Shown: positions 10,060 to 19,800, counted from the first letter of the stretch. The stretch: 64,000 bases of DNA from JAKFDI01 sp044508835 (GCA_044508835.1 JBIQHD010000025.1:8738-72737); one strand, 5' to 3'. Numbers and translations are program-made. The notes: generated by a model from the sequence alone, not told the origin.

Positions 10060-10146
10060 GGGTTCGCGGGCGAAGTCGACCCCAGTGTGACCGTTCCGGC
10101 CGGGCATGCCGGCGGCAAGGTCGATCGCCGGCACGCGGCGGCCGCA

Positions 10147-10923
10147 TCAGTGCATGTGCGCGCCGCCGTTGACGTCGAGCGTCGCCCCGGTCATGAAGCT
10201 CGACAGGTCCGAGGCGAGGAACAGGCAGGCACCGGCCACCTCGTCCGGCTGGCCGACGCGCGCCAGCGGGAAGGCGCGGGCGGTGGCGTGCTTGTTCTCG
10301 TCGGAGTTCTCGCCGCGCGAGAAGTCGGTGAGCACCAGGCCCGGCGCGACGGCGTTGACGCGCACCTCGTCCGGCCCCAGCTCGCGCGCCATCGCCCGCA
10401 CGAGGCCCAGCACGCCGGCCTTGGCCGCGCAGTAGTGGCTGCCGCCGAAGACGCCGCCGCCCTGCTGGGCCGACATCGACGACACGCACACGATGGCGCC
10501 GCTGCGCCGCTCGCTCATGTGCGGGATGACGGCCTGCGACATCTGCAGCGTGCCGCGCAGCACCACGCCGGTGATGCGCTCGTAGTCCTCGACCGTCACT
10601 TCCATCACGCGCCGGCGCTGGGTGAGGCCGGCGTTGTTCACCAGCACGTCGATGCGCCCGGCGCGGCGCAGCACGGCCTCGGCCGCGCGCCGGCAGGCCT
10701 GCGCATCGCTCACGTCGCAGGCGAGGCCGAGGTGCGCGGGGCCGATCGAGGCGGCCGCCGCGCCGGCCTCGGCCTCGTCGAGGTCGAGGATGGCCACCGT
10801 CGCGCCGTGCCGGGCGAAGAGCCGCGCCGTGGCCAGGCCGATGCCGCGCTCGCGCGAGGCGCCGGTGACGATGGCGACGCGGCCTTCGAGCAGGGCGCCG
10901 TGCTGGATGCGGGGCCCGGGCAT
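10147..10923 (-). CDS. SDR-family oxidoreductase (last gene of catabolic operon)
   Basis: A 258-aa classical short-chain dehydrogenase/reductase using NAD(P). VTGASRERGIGLA is the Rossmann glycine motif (TGxxxGxG) near residue 20, NNAG lies near 95, and the catalytic Ser and Y-x-x-x-K are seen in VSSM and HYCAAKAGV. It ends with a GGAHMH tail. The ATG at 10923 shares one base with the stop of the upstream VOC gene (TGATG), so the longer ORF to 11364 is only read-through in another frame. The operon contains a second SDR, so this probably catalyses one of two successive carbonyl/alcohol steps. The substrate is unknown. Confidence 0.9.
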   Translation of the reverse strand: MPGPRIQHGALLEGRVAIVTGASRERGIGLATARLFARHGATVAILDLDEAEAGAAAASIGPAHLGLACDVSDAQACRRAAEAVLRRAGRIDVLVNNAGLTQRRRVMEVTVEDYERITGVVLRGTLQMSQAVIPHMSERRSGAIVCVSSMSAQQGGGVFGGSHYCAAKAGVLGLVRAMARELGPDEVRVNAVAPGLVLTDFSRGENSDENKHATARAFPLARVGQPDEVAGACLFLASDLSSFMTGATLDVNGGAHMH

Positions 10924-11462
10924 CACGGCTGCCGGCGCACGATGCGGCGCACCGGGTCGCTGCCGTCCCAGGCGGCGGCCACCTGCGCGATCTCCTTGAA
11001 GAACTCGGCCTTGCCGCCGGTCTGCTCGGAGAGCTCGATCACCGCGCCCGGCGCCTCGTCGTGCACGAAATAGGCGAAGCGCCCGCGCTGGCCGATGCGC
11101 CCGGCATGCCCCTCGCGGTGGCCGGCGTCGAGGAGGCGGCGCGAGAGCGCGTCGAACTCCAGCGTCCAGTAGGCCACGTGCTGCACGCCCTCGCCGCCGG
11201 CGCGCAGGAAGTCGCGGTACAGCGAGGGCGCGTCGTTGCGCTGCTGGATGAGCTCCACCTGCACGCCGCCGGAGTTGGCCAGCGCGATCGACAGGTCGGG
11301 CAGCGCCGACGGTTGGCCGTAGTAGCTGAACTCGGTGACGCCGACGTGTTCGTTGTAGAACCACGGCCCGACGCCCATCGCGCGGCTCCAGTAGGCCATG
11401 GCGCGCTCGATGTCGTGCACCACGTAGGCGACCTGGCGAAGCTCGCCGTGGAAAAGGCTCAT
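10923..11462 (-). CDS. VOC/glyoxalase-fold protein
   Basis: A 179-aa vicinal-oxygen-chelate fold protein, resembling the glyoxalase_4 / methylmalonyl-CoA epimerase branch. The first beta-alpha module begins with QVAYVVHDIERAMAYW, where the His is a likely metal ligand. A second module carries GVQHVAYWTLEFD. GAVIELSEQTGG near the C-terminus supplies the expected Glu. Such proteins can be isomerases, lyases or dioxygenases, and the sequence does not decide which. It is coupled by a one-base overlap to the downstream SDR and lies 41 nt after the Bug receptor gene. Confidence 0.85.
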   Translation of the reverse strand: MSLFHGELRQVAYVVHDIERAMAYWSRAMGVGPWFYNEHVGVTEFSYYGQPSALPDLSIALANSGGVQVELIQQRNDAPSLYRDFLRAGGEGVQHVAYWTLEFDALSRRLLDAGHREGHAGRIGQRGRFAYFVHDEAPGAVIELSEQTGGKAEFFKEIAQVAAAWDGSDPVRRIVRRQP

Positions 11463-11503
11463 GACGGTGTCCTCGGTGCTCGGTTCATCGATCGGTTCAT
11501 CGC

Positions 11504-12478
11504 TCAGTTCATGGTGATCCCGGCCTGCTTGGCGACTTCGCGCCAGGCCTGGATGTCCTGCGCCGTCATCCGCGCCAGCTCGTCGCCGCCGACGAACGCG
11601 GCATGGATGCCGAGGTCGAGCAGGCGCGACTTGACGTCAGGCATGTCCAGCGTCGTGCGCAGCGCGGCGGCGAGCTTGTCGACGATGGGCGCCGGCGTAC
11701 CGGCCGGCGCGTACAGCGCCCAGCGCAGCGCGCCCATGCGCATGTTGTTGAAATCGATGCCTTCGCTCTCGTAGCTCGGCACCGAGGGCAGGCTCGGCGA
11801 GGGCGAGGTGCAGGTGATGAGGGCCTTCGCGCGGCCGTCCTTGACCATGGGCGTGCCCGAGGCCATGTCGACGAAGCCGAGCTTGACGTGCCCGCCCATC
11901 AGGTCGGTCTGGATCTGCGCCACCGACTTGTAGGGGATGTGGCTCATGCCGGCGCCGGTCTTCAGGTTGAGCAGCTCGCCGCAGAAGTTGCCGGTGGAGC
12001 CGATGCCCCAGCTCGCGTACTGCACGCTGCCCGGCGCGCGCTTGGCGAGGGCCACCAGTTCCTTCAGGTTGTTGGCCGGGAAGTCGTTGCTCGCGATGAG
12101 CAGGATCGCCGCCGTGCCGACCTGGCCGATGGGCGCGAAGTCCTTGACGGCGTCGTAGGGCAGCTTGGGGTTGGCCGCCGGCAGCAGCACGTGCGTGGTG
12201 GCGCCGCCCATGGTGATGGTGTAGCCGTCGGGCGGCGACTTGGCGGCGGCGTTGATGGCGATGGAGCCGCCCGCGCCCGGGCGGTTCTCGATCACCATCG
12301 TGGCCTTGAGCAGCGGCGCCATCTTGTCGGCTAGCAGGCGACCGAGCGTGTCGCCGCCGCTGCCGGCGGCCGAGATCAGCAGGAAGCGGATCGGCCGGTT
12401 CGGGTAGTCCGCCGCCTCGTCGGCATGGGCGCACAGGGCGGCCGCGGCCATGGCGCAGGCCATCAGGATCTTTCGCAT
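11504..12478 (-). CDS. Bug-family (TctC) periplasmic substrate-binding protein
   Basis: A tripartite tricarboxylate-type solute receptor of 324 aa, a family greatly expanded in Burkholderiales. Residues 1-19 form a signal peptide ending in CAHA. YPNRPIRFLL, the VIENRPGAGGSIA loop and the PDGYT segment are the standard Bug signatures. Members bind small carboxylates or amides and often occur, as here, without their TctAB membrane partners. It sits in the LacI-controlled operon between two enzyme genes and probably captures the substrate or a precursor for that pathway. Which ligand is bound cannot be read from the sequence. Confidence 0.93.
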   Translation of the reverse strand: MRKILMACAMAAAALCAHADEAADYPNRPIRFLLISAAGSGGDTLGRLLADKMAPLLKATMVIENRPGAGGSIAINAAAKSPPDGYTITMGGATTHVLLPAANPKLPYDAVKDFAPIGQVGTAAILLIASNDFPANNLKELVALAKRAPGSVQYASWGIGSTGNFCGELLNLKTGAGMSHIPYKSVAQIQTDLMGGHVKLGFVDMASGTPMVKDGRAKALITCTSPSPSLPSVPSYESEGIDFNNMRMGALRWALYAPAGTPAPIVDKLAAALRTTLDMPDVKSRLLDLGIHAAFVGGDELARMTAQDIQAWREVAKQAGITMN

Positions 12479-12512
12479 GCTTGTCTCCTTGGAGTGGAAG
12501 GGTTCTAGGGAC

Positions 12513-13295
12513 CTAGAGGGACAGGCCCCCGTCGACCACGAGCTCGAGGCCGGTGACGTACTTCGATTCGTCCGAGGCCAGGTACAGCGCCGCGTAGGCC
12601 ACGTCCCAGGCGCTGCCCTGGTGGCCCATCGGGCAGCGCGCGTCGCGCATCTCGCGGCCGGCGCGGGCTTCTTCTTCGGTCTTGAACAGCGCGGCGGCGT
12701 GGGGCGTGTCGATGAGCCCGGGCAGGATCGCGTTGCAGCGCACGTGGTGGCGCGCGTACTGCCGCGCGACGACGCGCGTCATGTGGTTCAGCGCCGCCTT
12801 GGAGGTGCTGTACGACAGGAACTGCATCGGGCTCCACTTGCGGCTGGCGATCGAGGAGATGTTGACGATCGAGCCGCCGCCCTGCGCGATCATGTGCGGC
12901 ACCACCTCGCGCGCCGCGAGCATCGCGCCCTTGAGGTTGACGGCGTGCACGCGGTCCCACGATTCCTCGGTCACCTCGGTGAGCTCGCCGAACTCCTCGA
13001 TGCCCACGTTGTTGTGCAGCACGTCGACGCGCCCGTGGCGCGCGACGCAGGCCTGCACCATCGAGGCGATCTGCGCCGCGCTGCACACGTCGGCGCGGAA
13101 GGCGCTGGCGCGGCCGCCCTCGGCCTCGATGCGGCGCACGGTGTCGTGCGCGGCGTCGATGGCGCGGTCGGCGCAGAGCACGGCGGCGCCTTCGCGGGCA
13201 TAGAGCACGGCGCAGGCGGCGCCGTTGCTGATCTCCGCGCCCGACGAGCCGGCGCCGACGACGAGCGCCACCTTGCCCGCAAGTCTTCCGCTCAT
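12513..13295 (-). CDS. SDR-family oxidoreductase (second in the operon)
   Basis: A 260-aa short-chain dehydrogenase/reductase. LVVGAGSSGAEIS is a variant coenzyme-binding motif, where the usual TGxxxGIG is altered to GAGSSGAEI. HNNVGIEEFG replaces the common NNAG. The catalytic Ser lies in SSIASRKWS, and YSTSKAAL gives the Tyr and Lys. VTGLELVVDGGLSL is a typical C-terminus. The start at 13295 overlaps the lacI stop as ATGA, so it is coupled to the regulator gene. The unusual cofactor loop may reflect a distinct NAD(P) preference. The reaction is not known. Confidence 0.9.
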   Translation of the reverse strand: MSGRLAGKVALVVGAGSSGAEISNGAACAVLYAREGAAVLCADRAIDAAHDTVRRIEAEGGRASAFRADVCSAAQIASMVQACVARHGRVDVLHNNVGIEEFGELTEVTEESWDRVHAVNLKGAMLAAREVVPHMIAQGGGSIVNISSIASRKWSPMQFLSYSTSKAALNHMTRVVARQYARHHVRCNAILPGLIDTPHAAALFKTEEEARAGREMRDARCPMGHQGSAWDVAYAALYLASDESKYVTGLELVVDGGLSL

Positions 13296-14374
13296 GGGCT
13301 GGTCCGCGTCGACGGCTTCGCGCGCTGGCGCGGCCGGGCCGGCGCCGGCGCCGAGGCCGGGCCGCAGGATTCGCGCAGCACCATCTGCGTGGTCATCACG
13401 ATGCGCTCGGATTCCGGCGCCTGGCCGCCCGGCGTGCCCAGGCGGCGCAGCAGCAGCTCGGCCACGGCCGTGCCCACGGCTTCCAGGTCCCAGGTCAGCG
13501 AGGTGATCGAGGGCGAGAAGAGCTGCGACAGGTCGGTGTCGCCCACGCTCACCACGCTCACGTCGTCGGGCACGCTGCGCCCGGCATGGCGCAGGCCCTG
13601 CAGCGCGCCCGAGAGGATGCGCGTGCCCAGGCACACGAAGGCGGTGGGCGCGGCGGCGCCCGACAGCAGCGCCAGCGTCTCGCTGAAGGCGTATTCCATG
13701 GCCGAGCGCTCGGCGCGGATCAGGCGCGCGTCGGGCTGCAGGCCGCGCTCGGCGAAGGCGTCGCGGAAGCCCGCGATGCGCTCGCGCCCGGGGCGCAGCA
13801 CGCTGCCCGGCGTGAGCAGCGCGATCTGCCGGTGGCCGAGGTTGAGCAGGTAGCGCGTGGCCTGCAGCGCGCCGTGGAAATGGTCCACGTGCACGCCGCT
13901 GCAGGCCGGGCCGAAGTCGCGGTCGAGCGCGACGACGGGCAGGTTGTCGCTGCTCAGCCGGTCGAGCATCTGCGGCGCTTCCGTCTCGCAGGGCCCGAGG
14001 ATGAGCCCGTCCACGCGCCGGCGGCGGAACAGCTCGATCAGCGAGGCCTCGCGCCGCGTGTCGTTGTGCGTGTTGGCCAGCAGCAGCGCATAGCCATCGC
14101 GCTGCAGCCGCGCCTCGACCGCGACGATGATGCGCGCGTACAGCGGGTTGGAGAAGTCGGAGACGAGCAGGCCCACCACGCCGGTCGAGCGCGTGCGCAT
14201 GCTCTGGGCGATGGCGTCGGGCACGTAGCCGAGCTGGCGCGCCGCCCGGGCGACCGCCGCGGTGGCCTGCGGGCTCACGCTGCCGCTGCGGTTGAGCGCG
14301 CGCGAGGCGGTGCCCAGCGACACGCCGGCGGCCTGCGCGACGTCGCGGATCGTGGGCGCGGCCTTGCGCTTCAT
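13292..14374 (-). CDS. LacI-family transcriptional regulator of the operon
   Basis: A 360-aa LacI/GalR regulator. The N-terminus TIRDVAQAAGVSLGTASRAL is the helix-turn-helix, followed by the hinge ending near residue 60. The rest is a periplasmic-binding-protein-like effector domain (VVGLLVSDFSNPLYARI and SVVSVGDTDLSQLFSPS). It is the second gene of the operon, overlapping the CMD stop and the SDR start as ATGA at both ends. Operators of the LacI type are found upstream of the first gene, so autoregulation is likely. The ATG at 14374 begins directly before the HTH, and the longer reading frame has no support. The effector is unknown. Confidence 0.94.
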   Translation of the reverse strand: MKRKAAPTIRDVAQAAGVSLGTASRALNRSGSVSPQATAAVARAARQLGYVPDAIAQSMRTRSTGVVGLLVSDFSNPLYARIIVAVEARLQRDGYALLLANTHNDTRREASLIELFRRRRVDGLILGPCETEAPQMLDRLSSDNLPVVALDRDFGPACSGVHVDHFHGALQATRYLLNLGHRQIALLTPGSVLRPGRERIAGFRDAFAERGLQPDARLIRAERSAMEYAFSETLALLSGAAAPTAFVCLGTRILSGALQGLRHAGRSVPDDVSVVSVGDTDLSQLFSPSITSLTWDLEAVGTAVAELLLRRLGTPGGQAPESERIVMTTQMVLRESCGPASAPAPARPRQRAKPSTRTSP

Positions 14375-14985
14375 GCGGGCACCCGCGCCTGCTCGAGCCC
14401 GGGCGGGAAGCGCTCGGCGCCCTGCTCCAGCGGCACCGCCATGCTGTTCAGCACGAAGGCGGCCATGTGATAGAAGCTCGTCGACAGCACGAGCTCCAGG
14501 ATCTGCGCCGGCGGCCAGTGCGCCTGCAGCGCCTGCCAGGTCGCGTCGCCGATGGTGGAGTGGTGGTGCAGCTCGTCGACCACCCGCACCACCAGCCGCT
14601 CGCGCGGCGTCCACAGCGCCTCGCCCGGCGTGCCCTGCGTAAGCTCGGCGATCTGCGCGGCGCTCAGGCCGCAGCGCTCGCCGTAGATGCTCACGTGCAT
14701 GCCCCATTCGTACTCCGAGCGCGTGAGCGCGCCGGTGCGGATGATGGCGATCTCGCGCTCGCGCTCGGCCAGGGCCGACTTGAACAGCAGCTCGTGCGCC
14801 ATCGCCTGGAAGGCCTCGGCCAGCCGCGGGTGGTGGGCGAGCACCAGCCGCAGGTTCCGCGGCGACAGGCCGCTGAAGGCCGTGTTGTTCAGGTAGCGCT
14901 CGAGCGCCGGCTCGTAGGGCGGCTGGCGCAGCGGCATGCGCGCCGGCGTGCCGGCGGGATCGGGGGGTGGCGTCGTGGTGTCCAT
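14371..14985 (-). CDS. Carboxymuconolactone decarboxylase (CMD/AhpD)-family protein, first operon gene
   Basis: A 204-aa all-alpha protein of the CMD family. AIIRTGALTRSEYEWGMHVSIYGERCGLS is the family core in form but lacks the CxxC pair of AhpD, so a thiol peroxidase function is not supported. It keeps the Glu and His (EYEW...H) typical of the gamma-CMD-like branch. STSFYHMAAFVLNSM follows the usual C-terminal helix. It is the promoter-proximal gene of the operon, coupled to lacI by ATGA. The start at 14985 is 24 nt downstream of the operator palindrome. It may hydrolyse or decarboxylate a lactone-type intermediate, which is inference only. Confidence 0.85.
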   Translation of the reverse strand: MDTTTPPPDPAGTPARMPLRQPPYEPALERYLNNTAFSGLSPRNLRLVLAHHPRLAEAFQAMAHELLFKSALAEREREIAIIRTGALTRSEYEWGMHVSIYGERCGLSAAQIAELTQGTPGEALWTPRERLVVRVVDELHHHSTIGDATWQALQAHWPPAQILELVLSTSFYHMAAFVLNSMAVPLEQGAERFPPGLEQARVPA

Positions 14986-15008
14986 TGCGGCGAACTGTGG
15001 GCCAAAGA

Positions 15009-15022
15009 TGGAAACGTTTCCA
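15009..15022. promoter_or_regulatory. LacI-type operator O1 (perfect palindrome)
   Basis: TGGAAACGTTTCCA is a perfect 14-nt palindrome with the AAACGTTT core typical of LacI/GalR operators. It lies 24 nt upstream of the first operon gene, in a region where a repressor would cover the promoter or the early transcript. The operon's own LacI regulator is the natural ligand. Confidence 0.75.
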
Positions 15023-15145
15023 TAGACATAACCCTTAGTCGCGCACCGATGGCCATCGGCGGCGCCTCGTCGAATCGAAGGGATCGCGCAGGCGCCCCGC
15101 TCCGCCGGGATCGCCGCGGCGGGCCGCATGCCAGCGTGGAGCGTA

Positions 15146-15158
15146 GGAAACGTTTTAC
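15146..15158. promoter_or_regulatory. LacI-type operator O2 (imperfect)
   Basis: GGAAACGTTTTAC repeats the AAACGTTT core of the operator at 15009, with one arm degenerate. The core centres are about 136 bp apart, near 13 helical turns, which would allow a LacI tetramer or two dimers to loop the DNA. No gene covers this stretch. Confidence 0.6.
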
Positions 15159-15207
15159 TCGGATGCGCCCGGCCTCTCGCCGGCACGGCGCCGGCGGCGC
15201 CGCGGAG

Positions 15208-15573
15208 TCACGGGGCGCGGCGCCGGGCGGCGGGCCGCGCGCTGCGCTCGAACACGCGGCGATCGGCCGCGCCCCGTTCGAGCTGGCGGGCGATGTTGCC
15301 GCACACCAGGTCGCACAGGGCGTACACGGAGTCGTCGGCGATGCGGTAGTAGACGGCGGTGCCGCGGCTTTCGCGCGCCACCAGCCCCTTGCGCGTGAGC
15401 AGCGCCAGGTGGCGCGAGATGTTGGCCGAGGTGAAGCCGCAGGCCTGCGCCAGCTCGCCGACGTTGCGCTCGCCGCCGCGCAGCAGGTTGAGGATCTGCA
15501 GCCGCGTGGGCTCGGACAGCGCCTGGAAGTACGCCGCCACCTGCTCGAGCGCCTCGGGGGGCAAGCCTTCCAT
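15208..15573 (-). CDS. ArsR-family winged-helix regulator
   Basis: A 121-aa ArsR/SmtB-type repressor. AYFQALSEPTRLQILNLL opens the domain, NVGELAQACGFTSANISRHLALLTRKGLV is the HTH, and a wing follows. A Cys in the HTH (QACG), two Cys in ALCDLVCGN and none in an ELCVCD-type metal box argue against a standard arsenic site. A redox or reactive-sulfur sensor like BigR/SqrR is possible but unproven. It is divergent from the RND efflux operon and probably represses it. I start at 15573. The ATG at 15606 with GAGG just upstream is a real alternative that adds 11 residues. Confidence 0.85.
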   Translation of the reverse strand: MEGLPPEALEQVAAYFQALSEPTRLQILNLLRGGERNVGELAQACGFTSANISRHLALLTRKGLVARESRGTAVYYRIADDSVYALCDLVCGNIARQLERGAADRRVFERSARPAARRRAP

Positions 15574-15656
15574 GCTCGGACATCGGAGAAGTGGACAGGC
15601 GCACATGATGCCTCATCGCTTTCGGGTCGCCGCGGCGATTGACCCAACTCATTGCA

Positions 15657-15680
15657 TATTTAACTACTTGGCTAAATAAT
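15657..15680. promoter_or_regulatory. AT-rich divergent control region with inverted TATTTA/TAAATA arms
   Basis: Between the ArsR gene and the efflux adaptor lies a short AT-rich tract in otherwise GC-rich DNA. TATTTA at 15657-15662 and TAAATA at 15673-15678 are inverted, with an imperfect inner TTAAC/GGCTAA pairing. This fits an ArsR-family operator overlapping the divergent promoters. No -10/-35 pair is assigned with confidence. Confidence 0.5.
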
Positions 15681-15721
15681 ACGACTCAACACACTCATCG
15701 ACCAGCATGGAGAGCACACGG

Positions 15722-16813
15722 ATGGCGTTGGATGCACGGCGAGGCGCCCTCGGCGCCGCACTGCTGGCCGCGGCGCTGGCGGCGGCCGCGGCCTTCGCGA
15801 CGGCGGGCGGCGCCCCCTCGCCGTCGGAGACGCCGCCGGCCGCGCCCGCGCTGGCCGGCGTGGCGGTGCAGGCCCTGCAGGCCGGCGGCGCCACCGGCCA
15901 CGACGGCGTGGTGCAGGCGGTGCGCCAGACGGTCGTCGCCAGCCAGGTGCCGGGCGCCGTGACGGCGGTCGAGGTGAAGGCGGGCGACGCGGTGCGCGCC
16001 GGCCAGGTGCTGCTGCGCCTGGACGCGCGCACGGCCGAGCGCACGGCGGCGGCCGGCGCGGCCGAGGCCCAGGCCGCGCGCGCCGCCCAGGAAGCCGCGA
16101 CGCAGGACGTCGAGCGCCAGCGCCGGCTCTTCGCCGACCGCTTCATCAGCCGGGCAGCGCTGGACCGCGCCGAGGCGCAGCACAAGCAGGCGCAGGCCGA
16201 GGCCGGCGCGCGGCTCGCGAGCGCCGGCGCGGCGCAGGCGCAATCGGCGCTGCACGTGGTGAAGGCGCCGTACGACGCCGTCGTGGCCGACGTGGCCGTG
16301 GTGCTGGGCGACATGGCCCTGCCCGGCCGGCCGCTGCTCACCGTCTACGACCCGCGCGCGCTGCGCGTCAGCGCGCCGGTGCCCGCGAGCCTCGCGCCGC
16401 GGCTGCGCGGCGATGCGGACGCCTCCGGCCTCCGGGTGGAGCTGCCCGGCCTCGCGGGCGGGCGCATCGCGCCGCGGTCCGCGCAGCTGCTGCCCGCCGT
16501 CGACCCGGCCACGCATACGCTCGAGCTGCGGCTGGGCCTGCCGCCCGGCCTCGAGGGCGTGGTGCCGGGCATGTTCGCCCGGGTGTGGCTGCCCGGCGGG
16601 CCGGACGCCGGCGCCCGCCTGTTCGTGCCGGCCACGGCCGTGGTGCGGCGCACCGAGATGACCGGCGTCTACGTGCTCGGCGGCGACGAGCGCCCGCGGC
16701 TGCGCCAGGTGCGGTTGGGCGCGCGCGACGGCGACGCGGTCGAGGTGCTGAGCGGGGTGGCCGCGGGCGAGCGGGTGGCGCTCGACGCGCAGGCCGCCGC
16801 GGGCAGGCGCTGA
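15722..16813 (+). CDS. RND efflux periplasmic adaptor (membrane fusion protein)
   Basis: A 363-aa HlyD/AcrA-type adaptor linking an RND pump to an outer-membrane channel. An N-terminal hydrophobic segment (about residues 9-27) is a signal or anchor. The biotinyl-lipoyl halves are seen as GAVTAVEVKAGDAVRAGQVLLRLD and VKAPYDAVVADVAVVLGDM, with an Ala/Gln-rich alpha-hairpin between. The C-terminal barrel has FVPATAVVRRTEMTGVYV. I prefer the ATG at 15722, with GGAGAG 7 nt upstream, over the ATG at 15707. The pump gene follows after 22 nt. No outer-membrane factor is encoded nearby. Confidence 0.88.
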   Translation: MALDARRGALGAALLAAALAAAAAFATAGGAPSPSETPPAAPALAGVAVQALQAGGATGHDGVVQAVRQTVVASQVPGAVTAVEVKAGDAVRAGQVLLRLDARTAERTAAAGAAEAQAARAAQEAATQDVERQRRLFADRFISRAALDRAEAQHKQAQAEAGARLASAGAAQAQSALHVVKAPYDAVVADVAVVLGDMALPGRPLLTVYDPRALRVSAPVPASLAPRLRGDADASGLRVELPGLAGGRIAPRSAQLLPAVDPATHTLELRLGLPPGLEGVVPGMFARVWLPGGPDAGARLFVPATAVVRRTEMTGVYVLGGDERPRLRQVRLGARDGDAVEVLSGVAAGERVALDAQAAAGRR

Positions 16814-16835
16814 CCATGCGCGGGGTCCTTCGGCC

Positions 16836-19800
16836 ATGACGGCGCGGCTCGGCATCTCCGGCCGCATCGCGGCCTTCTTCCAGGCGGCGCAGATCACGCC
16901 GCTGCTGGCCCTGGTCGCGCTGGTGCTCGGCGCCTTCGCCGTGCTCGTCACGCCGCGCGAGGAGGAGCCGCAGATCGACGTGACGATGGCCAACGTGCTG
17001 ATCCCGTTCCCGGGCGCCTCGGCGCGCGACGTCGAGCAGATGGTGGCGACGCCGGCCGAGCAGGTGCTCGCGCGCATCGCCGGCCTGGAGCACGTGACGT
17101 CGGTGTCGCGCCCCGGGATGGCGATGGTGACGCTGCAGTTCGAGGTCGGCGTGACGCGCACCGAGGCGCTGGTGCGCCTGTACGACGCGGTGGGCGCCAA
17201 CGCCGACTGGCTGCCGCGCGGGCTGGGCGTGGGCGAGCCGCTGATCAAGGCCAAGGGCATCGCCGACGTGCCCATCGTCACGCTCACGCTGCATGCGGGC
17301 GATGCCGCCGCCGGCGCCTACGAGCTCGAGCGGGTGGCGCACAGCATCGAGGCCGACCTCAAGCGCGTGCCCGGCACGCGCGAGGTGCGCACCATCGGCG
17401 GCCCCGGGCGCGCGCTGACGGTCGAACTCGACCCGGCGCGCATGGCCGGCGCCGGCGTCACGGTGGACGACCTGCGGCGCGCGCTGCAGTCGGCCAGCCA
17501 GGGGCTGCCGGCGGGCGACCTGCTCGGCGGCAACCGGGCGATCGCGCTCGACGCGGGCGGCTTCCTGCACGACGCCGCGGACGTGCGCGCGCTGGTGGTC
17601 GGCGTGCGCGCCGGCAGGCCGGTGCTGCTGCAGGACGTGGCGGACGTGCGCGACGGCGCCGGGCCGCCCGCGCGCTACGTCTGGCACGGCACGGCCGACG
17701 AGGCCGGCAGCGAGTACCCCGCGGTCACGCTCGCCGTCACCAAGAAGGAAGGCGAGAACGCCATCACCGTGGCGAACGCGCTGATGCGCCGCGTCGACGA
17801 CCTGCGCAACACCGTCATCCCGCACGGCATCGAGGTGGTGACCACGCGCAACTACGGCGTCACCGCCGACGACAAGGCGCGCAAGCTCATCCAGAAGCTG
17901 CTGCTCGCCACCGCCTCGGTGGTGGCGCTGGTGTTCGCCGCGCTCGGCCGGCGCGAGGCCGCCATCGTCGGCGCGGCGGTCGTCCTCACGCTCACGGCCA
18001 CGCTGTTCGCCTCCTGGGCCTGGGGCTTCACGCTCAACCGGGTGTCGCTGTTCGCGCTGATCTTCTCCATCGGCATCCTGGTCGACGACGCCATCGTGGT
18101 GGTGGAGAACATCCACCGCCACCAGGCGCTGCATCCCGGGCGGCCGCTGGCCGAGCTGATCCCCGCCGCCGTGGACGAGGTGGGCGGCCCCACCATCCTC
18201 GCCACGCTGACGGTGATCGCCGCGCTGCTGCCCATGGCCTTCGTCACCGGGCTGATGGGGCCGTACATGGGCCCCATCCCCGTGAACGCGAGCATGGGCA
18301 TGCTGATCTCGCTGGCCATCGCCTTCGTCGTCACGCCCTGGCTCGCGCGCCTGTGGATGCGGCATGCGCCCGAGGCGCACACGGCGGGCACCCGCAAGCC
18401 GCTGGCCGCGCGCTTCGGCCCCTTCTTCGAGCGCCTGTTCCACCCGCTGCTCGACGATCGGCGCGGCGCGCGCCGCCGCGCGCTGCTCGGCGCCGGCGTG
18501 GCCGCGCTCATCGCCGGCTCGCTGGCGCTGCCGGTGCTCGGCGCGGTGGTGCTGAAGATGCTGCCCTTCGACAACAAGTCGGAGTTCCAGGTCATCGTCG
18601 ACATGCCCGCGGGCACGCCGCTGGAGCAGACCGCCGCGGTGCTGCGCGAGCTCGGCGCCTACGTCGCGAAGCAGCCCGAGGTCGTCCACTACCAGGCCTA
18701 CGCGGGCACGGCCGCGCCGATCAACTTCAACGGCCTGGTGCGGCAGTACGAGCTGCGCGCGAGCCCGGAGCTGGGCGACCTGCAGGTCAACCTGGCGGAC
18801 AAGCACGCGCGCAGCGAGCAGAGCCACGCCATCGCCGTGCGCATGCGCCCCGCCCTGCAGGCGATCGGCCGGCGCTTCGGCGCCAACGTCAAGGTGGTGG
18901 AAGTGCCGCCCGGCCCGCCGGTGGTCTCGCCCATCGTCGCGGAGGTGTACGGGCCCGAGGCCGACGGCCGGCGCGCCGTGGCGAAGGCGCTGCGCGAGGT
19001 GTTCGAGCGCACGCCGGGCATCGTCGACGTGGACGACAGCAGCATCGCCGCCGCGCCGCGGAAGCTGCTGCTGGTGGACCGGCGCAAGGCGGCGATGCTG
19101 GGCGTGTCGCAGCAGGCCGTGGTGGGCACGCTGCGCGCGGGCATCGCGGGCGACGAGGCCGCCTGGCTGCACGACGCCAGCAAGTACCCGCCGGCCGCGG
19201 TGCTGCAGCTGCCGCCCGAGCGCCACGGCGACCTCGACGCGCTGCTGCAGCTCGCCGTGCGCGGCGCCGACGGCCAGCTCGTGCCGCTGCGCGAGCTGGT
19301 GACGGTGAGCGACACGGTGCGCGAGCAGCCCATCCACCACAAGGACCTGCTGCCGGTGAACTACGTGTTCGCCGACGTGGCCGGGCGCATCGACAGCCCG
19401 CCCTACGGCATCGCCGCGCTGCGCGAAGCCGTGGCGGCCGTGCAGCCGCCCGGCGGCGGCACGCTCGGCGAGACCTTCGTGCGCCAGCCCGAGGACGCCT
19501 ACCGCGGCTACGCCGTCAAGTGGGACGGCGAGTCGCAGATCACCTTCGAGACCTTCCGCGACATGGGCGCGGCCTACGCCGTCGGCCTGCTGCTGATCTA
19601 CCTGCTGGTGGTGGCGCAGTTCGGCTCCTACCTGCTGCCGCTGATCATCATGGCGCCGATCCCGCTCACGATCATCGGCGTGATGCCCGGCCACGCCCTG
19701 CTCGGCGCGCAGTTCACCGCCAGCAGCATGATCGGCATGATCGCCCTGGCCGGCATCATCGTGCGCAACTCCATCCTGCTGGTGGACCACATGCGCCACC

